Shown here: in pieces, positions 1 to 8,590 of the stretch
Layout of the letters: the number at the start of each line of letters is the position of its first letter
How positions within the stretch are numbered: position 1 is the first letter of the stretch
Origin: Arthrobacter sp. UM1
Lineage (GTDB): Bacteria > Actinomycetota > Actinomycetes > Actinomycetales > Micrococcaceae
Length of the DNA: 64,000 nucleotides
Assembly: GCF_020483305.1 (NCBI RefSeq)
Contig: NZ_JACWAB010000003.1
Coordinates: forward strand, 186,001-250,000
Direction of reading: 5' to 3'
The notes under the pieces: generated by a model
Told to the model about the DNA's origin: nothing
Databases searched by the model: none
Seen by the model: only the letters and a program-made list of their open reading frames with translations
Made by a program: the position numbers and the translations under genes

Positions 1-15
1 GCGCCAAGCGCAGGT

Positions 16-42
16 GGTGACCGCCCTGGCGAGGCGGTCGCC
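16..42 (-). terminator. stem-loop downstream of nusG
   Basis: Two ten-base arms (16-25 and 33-42) pair with one mismatch around a 7-base loop, just past the nusG stop codon. There is no T-tract. It could be a weak terminator or an attenuator between nusG and whatever lies downstream (usually rplK). The remaining bases up to the window start hold nothing I recognise. Confidence 0.3.
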
Positions 43-90
43 GTCTCCCCCTCCCCCAAAGCACGGGAGCGGGAGACGAAAACTGTGGGG

Positions 91-876
91 CTACTGGATC
101 TTCGTGACCTGGTTGAACGAGAGCGTGACCGGGGTCTCGCGCTCGAAGATCGTCACGAGGACGACGAGCTGCTGGGTGTCCAGCTTGATCTCGGAGATCG
201 TGGCCGGCATGGTCGCGAACGGGCCGTCGTTGACCGTGACGGACTCGCCGACCTCGAAGTTGACCTTGACCTCCTGGACGTTCGGCTCGACCGGCTTCTT
301 CGGGTCGGTGACCGGCTCCGCGATCTCGTGCTCGAGCATGGAGAAGACCTCCTGGAGCGAGAGCGGGACCGGGTCGTGCGCGTTGCCCACGAAGCCCGTG
401 ACGCCGGGCGTGTGGCGGACAACGCCCCAGGAGGCGTCCGTCAGGTCCATGCGGACGAGCACGTAGCCGGGGATGCGAACCCGGCGCACGAGCTTGCGCG
501 TGGTGTTCTTGACCTCGACGACCTCTTCCATCGGCACGCGGGCCTCGAAGATGTAGTCCTCCATGTCCAGCGTCTGCGCGCGGGTCTCGAGGTTCTGCTT
601 CACGCGGTTCTCATAGCCGGCATAGGAGTGGATGACGTACCAGTCGCCCGGCTGGCGGCGCAGCTTGGCGCGGAACTCCTCGAGGAGCTGCTCGCGGGAC
701 GGGCCCTCCTCCTCGGACTCTCCTGCGCCCTCGGCCGCGGGCTCGGCGCCCTCTCCGGCCTGATCCTGCACGCCTTCAGTGCTCTCGGACGCGACGGCGG
801 AGTCCTCCGCGGCAGCGGACGACTCGACGGCGTCAGTCTGCTCGAGCTCCTGCTCGGACACTTCGTTCTCGGACAC
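91..876 (-). CDS. nusG: transcription termination/antitermination protein NusG
   Basis: NusG binds RNA polymerase and couples transcription to Rho or to ribosomes. The 261-residue protein opens with an acidic Glu/Ala/Ser-rich extension of about 70 residues, typical of actinobacteria. The NGN domain follows from about residue 78 ([17 protein letters not shown]). The C-terminal KOW domain lies around residues 205-250 ([15 protein letters not shown]). The start is a GTG at 876, preceded by an AGGA about 6 nt upstream. It lies downstream of secE with a 128 bp gap, the standard secE-nusG order. Confidence 0.96.
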   Translation of the reverse strand: MSENEVSEQELEQTDAVESSAAAEDSAVASESTEGVQDQAGEGAEPAAEGAGESEEEGPSREQLLEEFRAKLRRQPGDWYVIHSYAGYENRVKQNLETRAQTLDMEDYIFEARVPMEEVVEVKNTTRKLVRRVRIPGYVLVRMDLTDASWGVVRHTPGVTGFVGNAHDPVPLSLQEVFSMLEHEIAEPVTDPKKPVEPNVQEVKVNFEVGESVTVNDGPFATMPATISEIKLDTQQLVVLVTIFERETPVTLSFNQVTKIQ

Positions 877-1004
877 TGAATTCCTGCTTTCCTGTTGCGC
901 CGGCGCGCTGGCCCTTCACAGGCGCGGCGAGCCGGACTCAAACACGCGGACAGCCCAGCCAGTTCACACTGCTGGGCTGCGCATTCCTCTCACGGAATTT
1001 TACG

Positions 1005-1262
1005 TCACTTTCCTGGGGATCCCCCGAAGAGCCACATCGCTCCCTTGCCGAACACGAAGTCCAGCCCGGTCACGAGAAGCATCATGAACGCCACGAACAC
1101 CATGACGACGATGGTGAAGCGGAGGAGCTCCGGCCCTGTGGGGTACGTGACCTTCTTCAGCTCCAGCAGGACCTCGCGGAGGAACTGGACGATCCTCCCG
1201 AAGAACCCCTTGGACTCCCGTGCCTCGCTTGCCGAGGACGGCCTCGCTACGCTGTCAGACAC
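1005..1262 (-). CDS. secE: preprotein translocase subunit SecE
   Basis: SecE clamps SecY in the Sec translocon of the cytoplasmic membrane. The 85-residue product is the single-spanning actinobacterial form. It has a polar N-terminus, an amphipathic stretch (FFGRIVQFLREVLLELKKVTYP) with the family LKKVxYP element at about residues 35-42, then one transmembrane helix near residues 48-70. Start is GTG at 1262 with GAGGAA about 8 nt upstream. It is followed by nusG and preceded by tRNA-Trp, the mycobacterial arrangement. Confidence 0.95.
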   Translation of the reverse strand: MSDSVARPSSASEARESKGFFGRIVQFLREVLLELKKVTYPTGPELLRFTIVVMVFVAFMMLLVTGLDFVFGKGAMWLFGGSPGK

Positions 1263-1355
1263 TCAAACTTCCTCACCATGCAACGAAAGGCTCTCAGCCT
1301 GGCGGCGAGAACCTCGGTGCCGGGCGACGAGGGATCCGCCGCTCAGCTTGACTCA

Positions 1356-1397
1356 GCATGCCCGCCGGCCTTCCGGGGAAGACCGGAGCCGGCATGC
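1356..1397 (-). other. stem-loop between tRNA-Trp and secE
   Basis: A GCATGC...GCATGC-flanked hairpin with further CCGGC/GCCGG and CCGG/CCGG pairing sits 3 nt past the tRNA-Trp 3' end. It could mark tRNA 3' processing or partial termination before secE. There is no T-tract. Confidence 0.4.
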
Positions 1398-1400
1398 TCG

Positions 1401-1473
1401 CAGGGCAGACAGGACTCGAACCTGCAACCTGCGGTTTTGGAGACCGCTGCGCTACCAATTGCGCCACTACCCT
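1401..1473 (-). tRNA. tRNA-Trp (CCA anticodon)
   Basis: The 73 nt gene folds as a normal cloverleaf. The acceptor AGGGTAG pairs with CTGCCCT (one T-G pair), the anticodon loop is TCTCCAAAAC with CCA, and the T-loop is TTCGAGT. The discriminator is G and the terminal CCA is not encoded. It lies upstream of secE-nusG on the same strand and is probably co-transcribed with them. Confidence 0.96.
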
Positions 1474-1537
1474 TCATTCTCGCGAGGAGAACGGCGCCGC
1501 GACGCCGGGCCTGAGCCCGACAGGGACGCGAGAATTC

Positions 1538-1567
1538 ATTATACCGGAGAACCCGCGGAAGGTCGAA
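1538..1567 (-). promoter_or_regulatory. probable promoter for tRNA-Trp-secE-nusG
   Basis: On the minus strand a TTCGAC (-35, 1562-1567) and a perfect TATAAT (-10, 1538-1543) are separated by 18 nt. They lie about 65 bp upstream of tRNA-Trp. The match to housekeeping sigma consensus is good; start-site use is inferred. Confidence 0.6.
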
Positions 1568-1612
1568 CCGAACGCCTGGTGCCGCCCGGTTTCACACGCC
1601 TATGCTGGGGGC

Positions 1613-2845
1613 ATGTCGAACTCCCGCCCTGCCCAGCACCGGCGCGTCAGCGAGCGCGTCTCCGCCATCGCCGAGTCCGCCACCCTCGCCGTCGACTCCA
1701 AGGCCAAGGCGCTCAAGGCCGCCGGCCGCCCGGTGATCGGATTCGGCGCCGGGGAGCCGGACTTCCCCACCCCCGACTACATCGTGGAGGCCGCCGTCGA
1801 GGCGGCGCGCGACCCGCGCAACCACCGCTACTCCCCCACCCCGGGCCTTCCCGAGCTGCGCAAGGCCATCGCGGAGAAGACCGTCCGGGACTCCGGGTAC
1901 CCGGCTGAGCCGGAGAACGTGCTCGTCACGAACGGCGGCAAGCAGGCCGTCTACGAGGCCTTCGCCACGCTCGTCGACCCGGGCGACGAGGTCATCATCC
2001 CCGCCCCCTACTGGACCACGTACCCCGAGGCCGTGAAGCTCGCGGGCGGCGTGCCGGTCGAGGTCTTCGCGGGCCCGGAGCAGGACTACCTCGTCACGGT
2101 GCAGCAGCTCGAGGACGCGCTGACCGAGAACACCAAGGTCCTCCTCTTCGTCTCCCCCTCCAACCCCACCGGCTCCGTCTACCCGCCGGAGCAGATCCGG
2201 GCCATCGGCGAGTGGGCCGCGGAGAAGGGCATCTGGGTCATCACGGACGAGATCTACGAGCACCTCACGTACGACGACGCCGAGTTCGCCTCGATCGCCT
2301 CGGTCCCCGAGCTGAAGGACCGCGTGGTCATCCTCAACGGGGTGGCCAAGACCTACGCCATGACGGGGTGGCGCGTGGGCTGGATGGTCGCGCCCGCGGA
2401 CATCGTCAAGGCGGCCGCGAACCTGCAGTCCCACGCCACGAGCAACGTGAACAACGTCGCCCAGCGGGCCGCCCTCGCCGCGGTGACCGGCGACCTGTCC
2501 GCGGTCGACGAGATGAAGAAGGCCTTCGACCGCCGCCGCCGGACCATCGTCTCGATGCTCAACGAGATCGACGGCGTCGAGTGCCCCACCCCCAAGGGAG
2601 CCTTCTACGTGTACGCCGACGTCCGCCCGCTGCTCGGCCGCACCCTGAAGACCGAAAGCGGCGAGGTCACGCCGACGACGAGCGCCGAGCTCGCCGAGGC
2701 GATCCTCGAGGCCGTCGACGTCGCCGTGGTCCCCGGAGAGGCTTTCGGCCCCAGCGGGTTCATCCGCATGTCCTATGCTCTCGGGGACGACGACCTCGTT
2801 GAGGGCGTCACCCGACTCCAGACCTTCCTCGGAAAGGAATCCTGA
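1613..2845 (+). CDS. class I pyridoxal-phosphate aminotransferase (aspartate aminotransferase type)
   Basis: A 410-residue fold-type I aminotransferase that probably moves amino groups between aspartate and 2-oxoglutarate. Visible family marks are [10 protein letters not shown] near residue 45, the PYWTTYPE substrate loop, SPSNPTG (the conserved Asn), [10 protein letters not shown], and the PLP lysine in [15 protein letters not shown] near residue 248. The conserved C-terminal Arg lies in FIRMSYA. The ATG at 1613 is chosen because it begins the family-like N-terminus. The open frame extends further upstream but runs through the tRNA-Trp/promoter region. Substrate is inferred from family only. 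Confidence 0.9.
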   Translation: MSNSRPAQHRRVSERVSAIAESATLAVDSKAKALKAAGRPVIGFGAGEPDFPTPDYIVEAAVEAARDPRNHRYSPTPGLPELRKAIAEKTVRDSGYPAEPENVLVTNGGKQAVYEAFATLVDPGDEVIIPAPYWTTYPEAVKLAGGVPVEVFAGPEQDYLVTVQQLEDALTENTKVLLFVSPSNPTGSVYPPEQIRAIGEWAAEKGIWVITDEIYEHLTYDDAEFASIASVPELKDRVVILNGVAKTYAMTGWRVGWMVAPADIVKAAANLQSHATSNVNNVAQRAALAAVTGDLSAVDEMKKAFDRRRRTIVSMLNEIDGVECPTPKGAFYVYADVRPLLGRTLKTESGEVTPTTSAELAEAILEAVDVAVVPGEAFGPSGFIRMSYALGDDDLVEGVTRLQTFLGKES

Positions 2846-2847
2846 CC

Positions 2848-3129
2848 ATGAACTGGTTCTCCTTCGTGGCTCCCGTCTTCGGCGCCCTGCGCTCCATCCC
2901 CTTCAAGCGCTCCTCCCATGGCCTGCTCGGCGGCATCTGCGCCTCCCTCGCGGAGGCCACCGGCGCCAACGTCTGGATCGTCCGGGCCGTCGTCGTCGCG
3001 CTCGGCTTCCTCCCGGTCTTCGGGGTCGGCCTCTACGCCGTCCTGTGGATCCTCCTGCCGGACGGCCTCGGCAAGATCCACCTCGAGAACTGGCTGAAGG
3101 AGCTGGACTCGAAGCAGCCGCGCGCCTGA
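2848..3129 (+). CDS. small PspC-domain membrane protein
   Basis: A 93-residue protein made almost entirely of one PspC domain: GLLGGICASLAEATGANVWIVR, then a hydrophobic helix near residues 46-70, then VLWILLPDG. PspC proteins sit in the membrane and take part in phage-shock-type envelope stress responses. Here the domain stands alone without pspA nearby. The gene starts 2 bp after the aminotransferase stop, so the two are probably co-transcribed. Its role is not known. Confidence 0.8.
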   Translation: MNWFSFVAPVFGALRSIPFKRSSHGLLGGICASLAEATGANVWIVRAVVVALGFLPVFGVGLYAVLWILLPDGLGKIHLENWLKELDSKQPRA

Positions 3130-3207
3130 CGCGCCCCTGACCGGGCCCGCCCGGCCCCTGCCCCGAGCAGGGCTTCCGGAGTAGCCTGGAAGCACAGACC
3201 GATTCGG

Positions 3208-3246
3208 CAACGGCGCCGCTTTCCATCCCAGGAGACGGCGCCGTTG
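3208..3246 (+). terminator. stem-loop in the pfkA leader
   Basis: Perfect 11-bp arms (CAACGGCGCCG and its complement, 3208-3218 and 3236-3246) enclose 17 nt. It is placed after the PspC gene and 38 bp before the phosphofructokinase start. No U-run follows, so it may be a terminator for the upstream operon or a leader structure. Confidence 0.45.
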
Positions 3247-3283
3247 CGCTGTCTCCGCATCGACAGACGAGGAGACGCCGAGC

Positions 3284-4312
3284 ATGAGAATTGGCATCCT
3301 GACCTCCGGCGGCGACTGCCCCGGCCTCAACGCCGTCATCCGCTCCATCGTGTTCCGGGGAACGCGGCTCTACGACCACGAGTTCGTGGGCTTCCGCAAC
3401 GGCTGGCGGGGCGTGGTCGAGGGAGACTTCATCGAGCTGCCCCTCGTGCGCGTCCGCGGCATCGGCAAGCACGGCGGCACCATCCTCGGGACCTCCCGCA
3501 CCAACCCCTTCGAGGGGCCCCAGGGCGGGCCTGAGAACATCCAGGCGATGATGGACGCCAACGGGATCGACGCCCTCATCGCGATCGGCGGCGAGGGAAC
3601 GCTCGCGGCCGCGCAGCGCCTGCACCGCGCCGGCATCCGCATGGTGGGCGTGCCCAAGACCATCGACAACGACCTCGACTCGACCGACTACACCTTCGGG
3701 TTCGACACCGCCGTCCAGATCGCCACCGACGCGCTGGACCGCCTGCGCACCACGGGCGAGTCCCACGGCCGCTGCATGGTCGCCGAGGTCATGGGCCGCC
3801 ACGTGGGGTGGATCGCGCTGCACTCCGGCATGGCGGCCGGTGCCCACGCCATCCTCATCCCGGAGAAGAGGGTCTCCTACGAGCAGGTGGCCACCTGGGT
3901 CCTGGACGCCCAGGGACGCGGCCGCGCGCCGCTCGTCGTCGTCGCCGAGGGCTTCGTCCCGGAGGGCGAGGAGTCCGCGCACTCGCACCGGGGCCTCGAC
4001 GCCTTCGGCCGTCCTCGCCTCGGCGGAATCGGCGAGATCCTGGCGCACGAGCTCGAGGAGCGGACGGGCATCGAGACGCGCTCCACGGTGCTGGGGCACA
4101 TTCAGCGCGGAGGGACGCCGACCGGCTATGACCGGGTGCTCGCCACGCGCTTCGGCATGGCCGCGGCGGACATGGTGACGCGGAAGCAGTGGGGCCAGAT
4201 GGCCTCGCTGCGCGGAACCGACATCACGGCCGTGGACTTCGACAACGCGCTCGGCAGCCTCAAGACGGTGCCCGAGGACCGCTACCGCGAAGCGGAGATG
4301 CTCTTCGGCTAG
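3284..4312 (+). CDS. pfkA: ATP-dependent 6-phosphofructokinase (group III type)
   Basis: Phosphorylates fructose 6-phosphate to fructose 1,6-bisphosphate in glycolysis. The 342-residue protein has the N-terminal TSGGDCPGLN loop, GGEGT at residues 102-106, PKTIDNDL at 124-131, and MGRHVGWIA. The position equivalent to E. coli Gly104 is Gly rather than Asp, which in this family predicts ATP instead of pyrophosphate. The Lys in PKTIDND is typical of actinobacterial group III enzymes. ATG at 3284 has a GAGGAGA sequence upstream. Confidence 0.93.
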   Translation: MRIGILTSGGDCPGLNAVIRSIVFRGTRLYDHEFVGFRNGWRGVVEGDFIELPLVRVRGIGKHGGTILGTSRTNPFEGPQGGPENIQAMMDANGIDALIAIGGEGTLAAAQRLHRAGIRMVGVPKTIDNDLDSTDYTFGFDTAVQIATDALDRLRTTGESHGRCMVAEVMGRHVGWIALHSGMAAGAHAILIPEKRVSYEQVATWVLDAQGRGRAPLVVVAEGFVPEGEESAHSHRGLDAFGRPRLGGIGEILAHELEERTGIETRSTVLGHIQRGGTPTGYDRVLATRFGMAAADMVTRKQWGQMASLRGTDITAVDFDNALGSLKTVPEDRYREAEMLFG

Positions 4313-4365
4313 GCCTCAGGCGGGCAGCCACGGTCAGGGCGACCGGACAGCAGCGCAGCGGGCGG

Positions 4366-4869
4366 TCAGGCTCCAGCCTGGCCGCCCTTCGCATGGGCCT
4401 CGAGCCGCGCGGCGAGCTCCGGCTTGCCGAAGAACTGCGCCGTCTCGACGGCCGAGGGAGACCCGGCGTGCGGGTCCGCCCGGAGCTCGAGCAGCGCCTC
4501 GAGGACCTCGTCCTCGCCCTTGAAGACGGCTCCTGCCACGGGCGCCTGGCCGCGAGAGTTCATCTGGTCCGGGTCCGCGCCGCGTTGGCCCAGCGCGCGA
4601 ACCGTGTCCGCGTGTCCGTGGTAGGCCGCGAGCATGAGCAGAGAGTCGCCGGTGGCGTTCGCGAGGTTCACCGGAGCCCCCGCGTCCACGTACGCGCAGA
4701 GCGCCTCGGTCCGGCCCTCGCGAGCCGCGTCGAAGAGACGGTCGGCGAGATCCATGACAGCCTCGCGGTGATCCGCGCTCATCGCGTCCGGCTGCGTCGG
4801 CGCTGCCTCGGCGGCGGTGTCCCCCGCGCCCGCCTGGGCGCCAGGCCTCTGGTTCGGGTCCGCGTGCAT
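4366..4869 (-). CDS. ankyrin-repeat protein
   Basis: A 167-residue cytoplasmic protein with about three ankyrin repeats: DRLFDAAREGRTEALCAYVDAG, then SLLMLAAYHGHADTVRALGQRGAD, then PVAGAVFKGEDEVLEALLELRAD. Ankyrin repeats bind partner proteins; the partner is unknown. ATG 4869 has GGAG 5 nt upstream and lies 12 bp past the stop of the YgfZ gene. An in-frame GTG at 4884 overlaps that stop and is a possible alternative. The tight spacing suggests one transcript with ygfZ. Confidence 0.75.
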   Translation of the reverse strand: MHADPNQRPGAQAGAGDTAAEAAPTQPDAMSADHREAVMDLADRLFDAAREGRTEALCAYVDAGAPVNLANATGDSLLMLAAYHGHADTVRALGQRGADPDQMNSRGQAPVAGAVFKGEDEVLEALLELRADPHAGSPSAVETAQFFGKPELAARLEAHAKGGQAGA

Positions 4870-4880
4870 GCTGTCTCCGC

Positions 4881-6029
4881 TCACGAGAGCCTCCTCACGC
4901 CCTGCGGGCGTCCGACGACAGACCCGGAGTCGGCGCTGACCACCGGAAGCTGCCTGGCGGCGACGCGGCCGTGCTCCCCGACCACGGTGAGCTCGGCCTC
5001 CGAGTCCGCCGTCCGCTTGAGCACGGCCAGGCCGATCGGCCCGGCTTCCGAGTGCAGGGCCACGGAGGTCAGACGGCCGGCGGGACGGCCCTCCTCCGCG
5101 CCGCGGACGAAGACCTCGTCCCCGGGCTCCGGGAGCGTGTGGCCGCTGCCGTCCAGGTAGAGGAAGGCGAGGCGCCGCGGCGGGTGCCCGAGATTGTGCA
5201 CGCGCGCGATGGTCTCCTGCCCCTTGTAGCACCCCTTGGCGAGGTGCACCGAGGTGCGCAGAAGGTCCAGCTCGTGGGGAATGGCCTTGTCATCCGCCTC
5301 CGCGCCGTGAAGGGGCTTGAGGGCGAACACCCGCAGGGCCTCTACAGCCTGGGAGCCGGCCGGCGAGACGCGCTCCCCCTGGAGCACCTCGAGCAGCTCC
5401 CCGAGGCGCTCGTTCGGCACGAGCGCCTCCTTCCACGAGTAGTCTGCCTCGGCCAGATGCTCGGCCGCCTCCGGGGTGGTGTACGCGAATCCCCCGGCGG
5501 CGCTCGTGCGCCACGGATCCTTGAAGACGACGACGGCGTCGTGCCGCACCGCGTCGCGGGCCCGGTCCGACCACTGGGCCGCGGAGGCGAAGCCCACGAG
5601 CGTGTGGCTGCCGGAGAGGTCCTCCACGTCTACGCGGAGCATGAAGCGCATGCGGCAGAGGAACGCGGCGAGCTGCTCGGCGTCCTGGCGGCGCGTCAGA
5701 AGGTAGACGCTGTCGATGCTGGCGACCACGTCCACGTCGAACTCGATGCGGCCCTGCGCGGTGAGGAAGAGGCCTCGGCGGCTCGAGCCCGCCTCGAGGG
5801 ACTGCATGTCCTGGCTCATGAGCGAGTGCAGCCAGGAGAGGCGGTCCTCGCCGGTCACCCGGACGGCCGCGCGATGGCCCAGCACGGCGAAGGCCCGCCC
5901 CGCGGCCAGGGCGCGGTGCTCCGCCACCGGCTGGCCGTAGTGGGCGTCCGAGCCCGCCATGAGGCCCTCAGCCGGGACGCCGCCCGGCAGGACGCCTGCC
6001 CGGAATCCGCACGCGAACGAGTCCGTCAC
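4881..6029 (-). CDS. ygfZ: folate-binding protein YgfZ (iron-sulfur cluster repair/assembly)
   Basis: YgfZ is a tetrahydrofolate-binding relative of GcvT that helps repair or assemble certain Fe-S enzymes. The family signature KGCYKGQE is present at about residues 264-271. The N-terminal half carries the GcvT-like substrate region (LSWLHSLMSQD, LTAQGRI). The length, 382 residues, is usual for actinobacterial members. Its start overlaps the stop of the upstream nitrobindin-like gene (6026-6029), indicating coupled translation. Confidence 0.9.
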   Translation of the reverse strand: MTDSFACGFRAGVLPGGVPAEGLMAGSDAHYGQPVAEHRALAAGRAFAVLGHRAAVRVTGEDRLSWLHSLMSQDMQSLEAGSSRRGLFLTAQGRIEFDVDVVASIDSVYLLTRRQDAEQLAAFLCRMRFMLRVDVEDLSGSHTLVGFASAAQWSDRARDAVRHDAVVVFKDPWRTSAAGGFAYTTPEAAEHLAEADYSWKEALVPNERLGELLEVLQGERVSPAGSQAVEALRVFALKPLHGAEADDKAIPHELDLLRTSVHLAKGCYKGQETIARVHNLGHPPRRLAFLYLDGSGHTLPEPGDEVFVRGAEEGRPAGRLTSVALHSEAGPIGLAVLKRTADSEAELTVVGEHGRVAARQLPVVSADSGSVVGRPQGVRRLS

Positions 6030-6706
6030 GACGATGCGGCTCCGTCCGCGTCCGAGCCTCCCTCGCTCTTCGGCTCGTCCTCCGAGCCCTCCGGGTCCGC
6101 CGAAGCGGGCTCCTGCACCTTGGACATCGCCACCGAGGCATGGGCTGCGAGCTCCCCGTCCTGCTGGACGTCCCAGCGGAAGAAGAGGCTGCCGTTGACG
6201 AGGCCGTAGAGGCGGGTGGCGGCCGCGTACTCCTTGGAGTTCTGGCCGCGCATCACCATGTCCGTGGCGAGCTCGATGACGGCGCCCTTGACCGTGCCGT
6301 AGTACAGCTCGGCGATGCCGCCGGGGTGGACGATCGTGGCGGTGACGTCGAACCCGTCCGAGTCATTGCGCTGCTGCTCCACCTCGTCCGCGGACTTGAG
6401 CTCCGGAACGATCTCGGCGGGCCGCATGCCGGGCCCCACGTCCGCGTCCGTCTGCTTGCGGTCCAGCGCCCAGAAGCCGGCCTCGCTCGTGAGCGGGCGC
6501 AACTCGGCGCCGTCCTCGTCGAGAAGCCAGGAGCGGGCCTCGTACCGCAGGAACGGCAGCCCGTCCTGGGAGAACGTGACCTCCTGGCGGAAGCGCGCGT
6601 CCCCCTCGTGGCCTTCTCCGAGGCGCCCCTCGCCGCTCCAGGTGCCGAGCAGCCAGGAGAGCGGGACGAGCTCCGGGGTCAGGTGCGTGGGGATCTCAAT
6701 GGGCAT
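6026..6706 (-). CDS. nitrobindin-like FABP-family heme protein (putative peroxynitrite isomerase)
   Basis: A 226-residue beta-barrel protein of the THAP4/nitrobindin type. The hallmark GTWSGEG lies at residues 21-27 and the barrel repeats LPFLRYEARSWLLDE and SEAGFWAL follow. A conserved His in LAAHASVAM near residue 190 matches the usual heme ligand position. Mycobacterial relatives bind ferric heme and isomerise peroxynitrite to nitrate. The last 30 residues are an acidic low-complexity tail. It sits in a tight operon with a 36-residue membrane peptide upstream and ygfZ downstream. Confidence 0.85.
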   Translation of the reverse strand: MPIEIPTHLTPELVPLSWLLGTWSGEGRLGEGHEGDARFRQEVTFSQDGLPFLRYEARSWLLDEDGAELRPLTSEAGFWALDRKQTDADVGPGMRPAEIVPELKSADEVEQQRNDSDGFDVTATIVHPGGIAELYYGTVKGAVIELATDMVMRGQNSKEYAAATRLYGLVNGSLFFRWDVQQDGELAAHASVAMSKVQEPASADPEGSEDEPKSEGGSDADGAASS

Positions 6707-6711
6707 CGGGA

Positions 6712-6822
6712 CTACTTCTGGCCCTTGAAGAGGTTCTTCAGGACAAGGCCGACGAAGCCGAGGATGCTGACAGTGGCGAGGCCGAGGAGGGCCGTGAAGA
6801 AGATTTCAAGATTCGCGTACAT
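6712..6822 (-). CDS. 36-residue single-pass membrane peptide
   Basis: This short gene encodes a 36-residue peptide: MYANLE, then a hydrophobic helix of about 22 residues, then a basic KNLFKGQK end. ATG 6822 has an AGGA about 7 nt upstream. The stop lies 5 bp before the nitrobindin-like start, so the two are probably co-translated. The context suggests a membrane companion of that protein, which is inference. It is easily missed because of its size. Confidence 0.65.
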   Translation of the reverse strand: MYANLEIFFTALLGLATVSILGFVGLVLKNLFKGQK

Positions 6823-6897
6823 GCCTCCATCCTAAGTCGTCCCGCTCTCACCCGGGCAACTCCCCTCGCCGTCCCGACGGCGGCCGGGGAACCCTGC

Positions 6898-7665
6898 TCA
6901 GGCGAATGTGGCGCCGAAGTACGCCATGGCGCCCAGGATGCCGACGGCGCTCAGTCCGGACGCCGCCACGACGCGCTTCGCGGGGACGAGATCGTACTGG
7001 CGGCTCAACGCCACGAGAGACCCGACCAGCGCCCCCGTCACGCTGCCGAGGGCCAGCCCGGACGGCAGCGGAAGCTCCGTGGTGAGCCCCACGAGCGCAC
7101 CGAAGAAGAGGCCGACGCAGACGATGACGATCGGCGTGCTGGAGAACATCCGCGGCTGGATGAGCGGGATGACGGCGCCCACCACGGCGCTCACGGCCAC
7201 GCAGATGACCGCTCCCTGCCCTCGGCTCGCCTGCTGGATGATGTCCTGCGACGTGAAGTCCCGGGCGATCCGCGCGACAGCCACCCACCCTGCGCCGGAG
7301 CCGGCAAGCAGCAGCCCCGCGCTGAGGCCGATGAGCGACTCCATGCGCCGCACCTGGCCGGTGCCGCGCAGCAGCTGCACGACGAAGCTCGCGGCCACGC
7401 CGAACCCCACGTAGACGGGCACGTACCTCAGCATGACATCGGGCGGGGCGTAGAGCGGGGAGGTGACCGCAAGCACGGAGCTCAGCGCCCCCACCGTGGA
7501 GATGGTCCGCTTGGCGGGAACGCCGAGGAGATAGGGCCAGGCATAGCAAAACACCACGGCGGCCGCGGACATGACGGCGGCCGCAGCCCACGGTCCGGCC
7601 CACACGGACCCGACGAGGGCCGCGAGGCCGACCGCCAGCACGAGCACGGCTCCAGAAAGCTTCAC
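6898..7665 (-). CDS. multi-pass membrane protein of unknown function
   Basis: A 255-residue protein with about seven hydrophobic helices: residues 5-22, 25-50, 60-75, 85-105, 155-175, 185-205 and 235-255. It has no catalytic motif I recognise. Start is the GTG at 7665 (VKLSGAVLVLA), preceded by GGGAGGA at about 8 nt. It diverges from the GlnR-like regulator across 118 bp. A permease-like role is possible, but nothing in the sequence proves transport. Confidence 0.7.
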   Translation of the reverse strand: MKLSGAVLVLAVGLAALVGSVWAGPWAAAAVMSAAAVVFCYAWPYLLGVPAKRTISTVGALSSVLAVTSPLYAPPDVMLRYVPVYVGFGVAASFVVQLLRGTGQVRRMESLIGLSAGLLLAGSGAGWVAVARIARDFTSQDIIQQASRGQGAVICVAVSAVVGAVIPLIQPRMFSSTPIVIVCVGLFFGALVGLTTELPLPSGLALGSVTGALVGSLVALSRQYDLVPAKRVVAASGLSAVGILGAMAYFGATFA

Positions 7666-7734
7666 GCCTTGTATCCTCCCATGTCCGGCGGCGCTCCGTC
7701 TGTGGGATCGCGCTGCGCACCGTCGGGCGCTCTC

Positions 7735-7740
7735 TATAAT
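7735..7740 (+). promoter_or_regulatory. candidate -10 element upstream of the GlnR-like gene
   Basis: A perfect TATAAT lies 44 bp upstream of the GTG start. No convincing -35 hexamer is seen at 16-18 bp, so the site may be activator-dependent or weak. Confidence 0.4.
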
Positions 7741-7783
7741 CGAGGTGGTGTCCGCCCCACTGGAGTTCACGGAAGGGGACTGC

Positions 7784-8449
7784 GTGCGCGTCATCGTCCT
7801 CTCCGACTCCCCCGCCGGGGACAACCCGCTCTGCGAGGCTCTGGAGATCCTCGGGCACAGCGCGCACCTCCTCCCCCTCGACGCGCCGGTCCCCTCCGGC
7901 GAGGACCCCGTCGTCGTCGACGCCCGCGCCCACGTCCTGCGCGCGAAGAACGCCCTCGCCCGGGCGGCCGCATCGCGGGACTCGGCACGGCTCGCCCAGC
8001 TCGGCCCGCTCGGGTTCACCGGGGTCAATGAAAGCTGGCTGGCCGACGACTTCCTGTCCGCGAGCGCAGACCCGGCGGAGATCGACGCGCGTCTGAGGAT
8101 CGCGGCGGCCCGGGGCGCGGACCGGCGCGGGGCCGCCCGGGGGCCCTCCCGGCTGCGGGAGTCGGGCATCGAGATCGACGAGGGCGCCTACACTGCTCGC
8201 GTCCAGGGGCGGGCCCTCAACCTGACCTACAAGGAGTTCGAGCTCATCAAGTTCCTCGCCTCCTCACCGGACCGGGTCTTCTCCCGCGAGGAGCTGCTCT
8301 CCGAAGTGTGGGGCTACGACTACTTCGGCGGCACCCGCACGGTAGACGTCCACGTCCGGCGGCTGCGGGCCAAGCTCGGCCCCGACCACGAGGGGCGCAT
8401 CCGCACGGTGCGGAACGTCGGCTACCAGTTCGCGCGCGGCGAGAGCTGA
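7784..8449 (+). CDS. OmpR-family orphan response regulator, GlnR/Rv0818-like
   Basis: A 221-residue transcription factor. The C-terminal winged helix (about residues 125-218) is clear: LTYKEFELIKFLASSPDRVFSREELLSEVWGY, then RTVDVHVRRLRAKL and IRTVRNVGYQF. The N-terminal domain is receiver-like but lacks the full acidic pocket and no sensor kinase is nearby. That matches the orphan GlnR group of actinobacterial nitrogen regulators. The next protein-coding gene is mshD, as in Mycobacterium tuberculosis (Rv0818-Rv0819), which supports the assignment. Start GTG 7784 follows GGAAGGGG. Nitrogen control is inferred. Confidence 0.75.
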   Translation: MRVIVLSDSPAGDNPLCEALEILGHSAHLLPLDAPVPSGEDPVVVDARAHVLRAKNALARAAASRDSARLAQLGPLGFTGVNESWLADDFLSASADPAEIDARLRIAAARGADRRGAARGPSRLRESGIEIDEGAYTARVQGRALNLTYKEFELIKFLASSPDRVFSREELLSEVWGYDYFGGTRTVDVHVRRLRAKLGPDHEGRIRTVRNVGYQFARGES

Positions 8450-8528
8450 ACGGGAGGCGGCCCCGCTCGAGGCGGGCCCTCGGCAGCGGGCCCTCGGCAG
8501 CGGACCCACGGCACGGAAGCCGGCACAG

Positions 8529-8560
8529 AAAAAGGCGCCCGCCGAAGCGAGCGCCTTTCC
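8529..8560 (-). terminator. rho-independent terminator of the tRNA-like RNA
   Basis: On the minus strand an 8-bp stem AAAGGCGC/GCGCCTTT with a 12-nt loop is followed directly by TTTTT. The only minus-strand feature upstream is the structured RNA at 8591-8691, so this terminator supports transcription of that RNA. Read on the plus strand it lies after the GlnR-like gene and could serve it too. Confidence 0.75.
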
Positions 8561-8590
8561 AGTCCCTGCGAGATCCGCAGCGGATTCCGT

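Noticed and set aside
3284-4312. Pyrophosphate-dependent phosphofructokinase
   Set aside because: The diagnostic position in GGEGT is Gly, not Asp, which favours ATP despite the Lys in PKTIDND.
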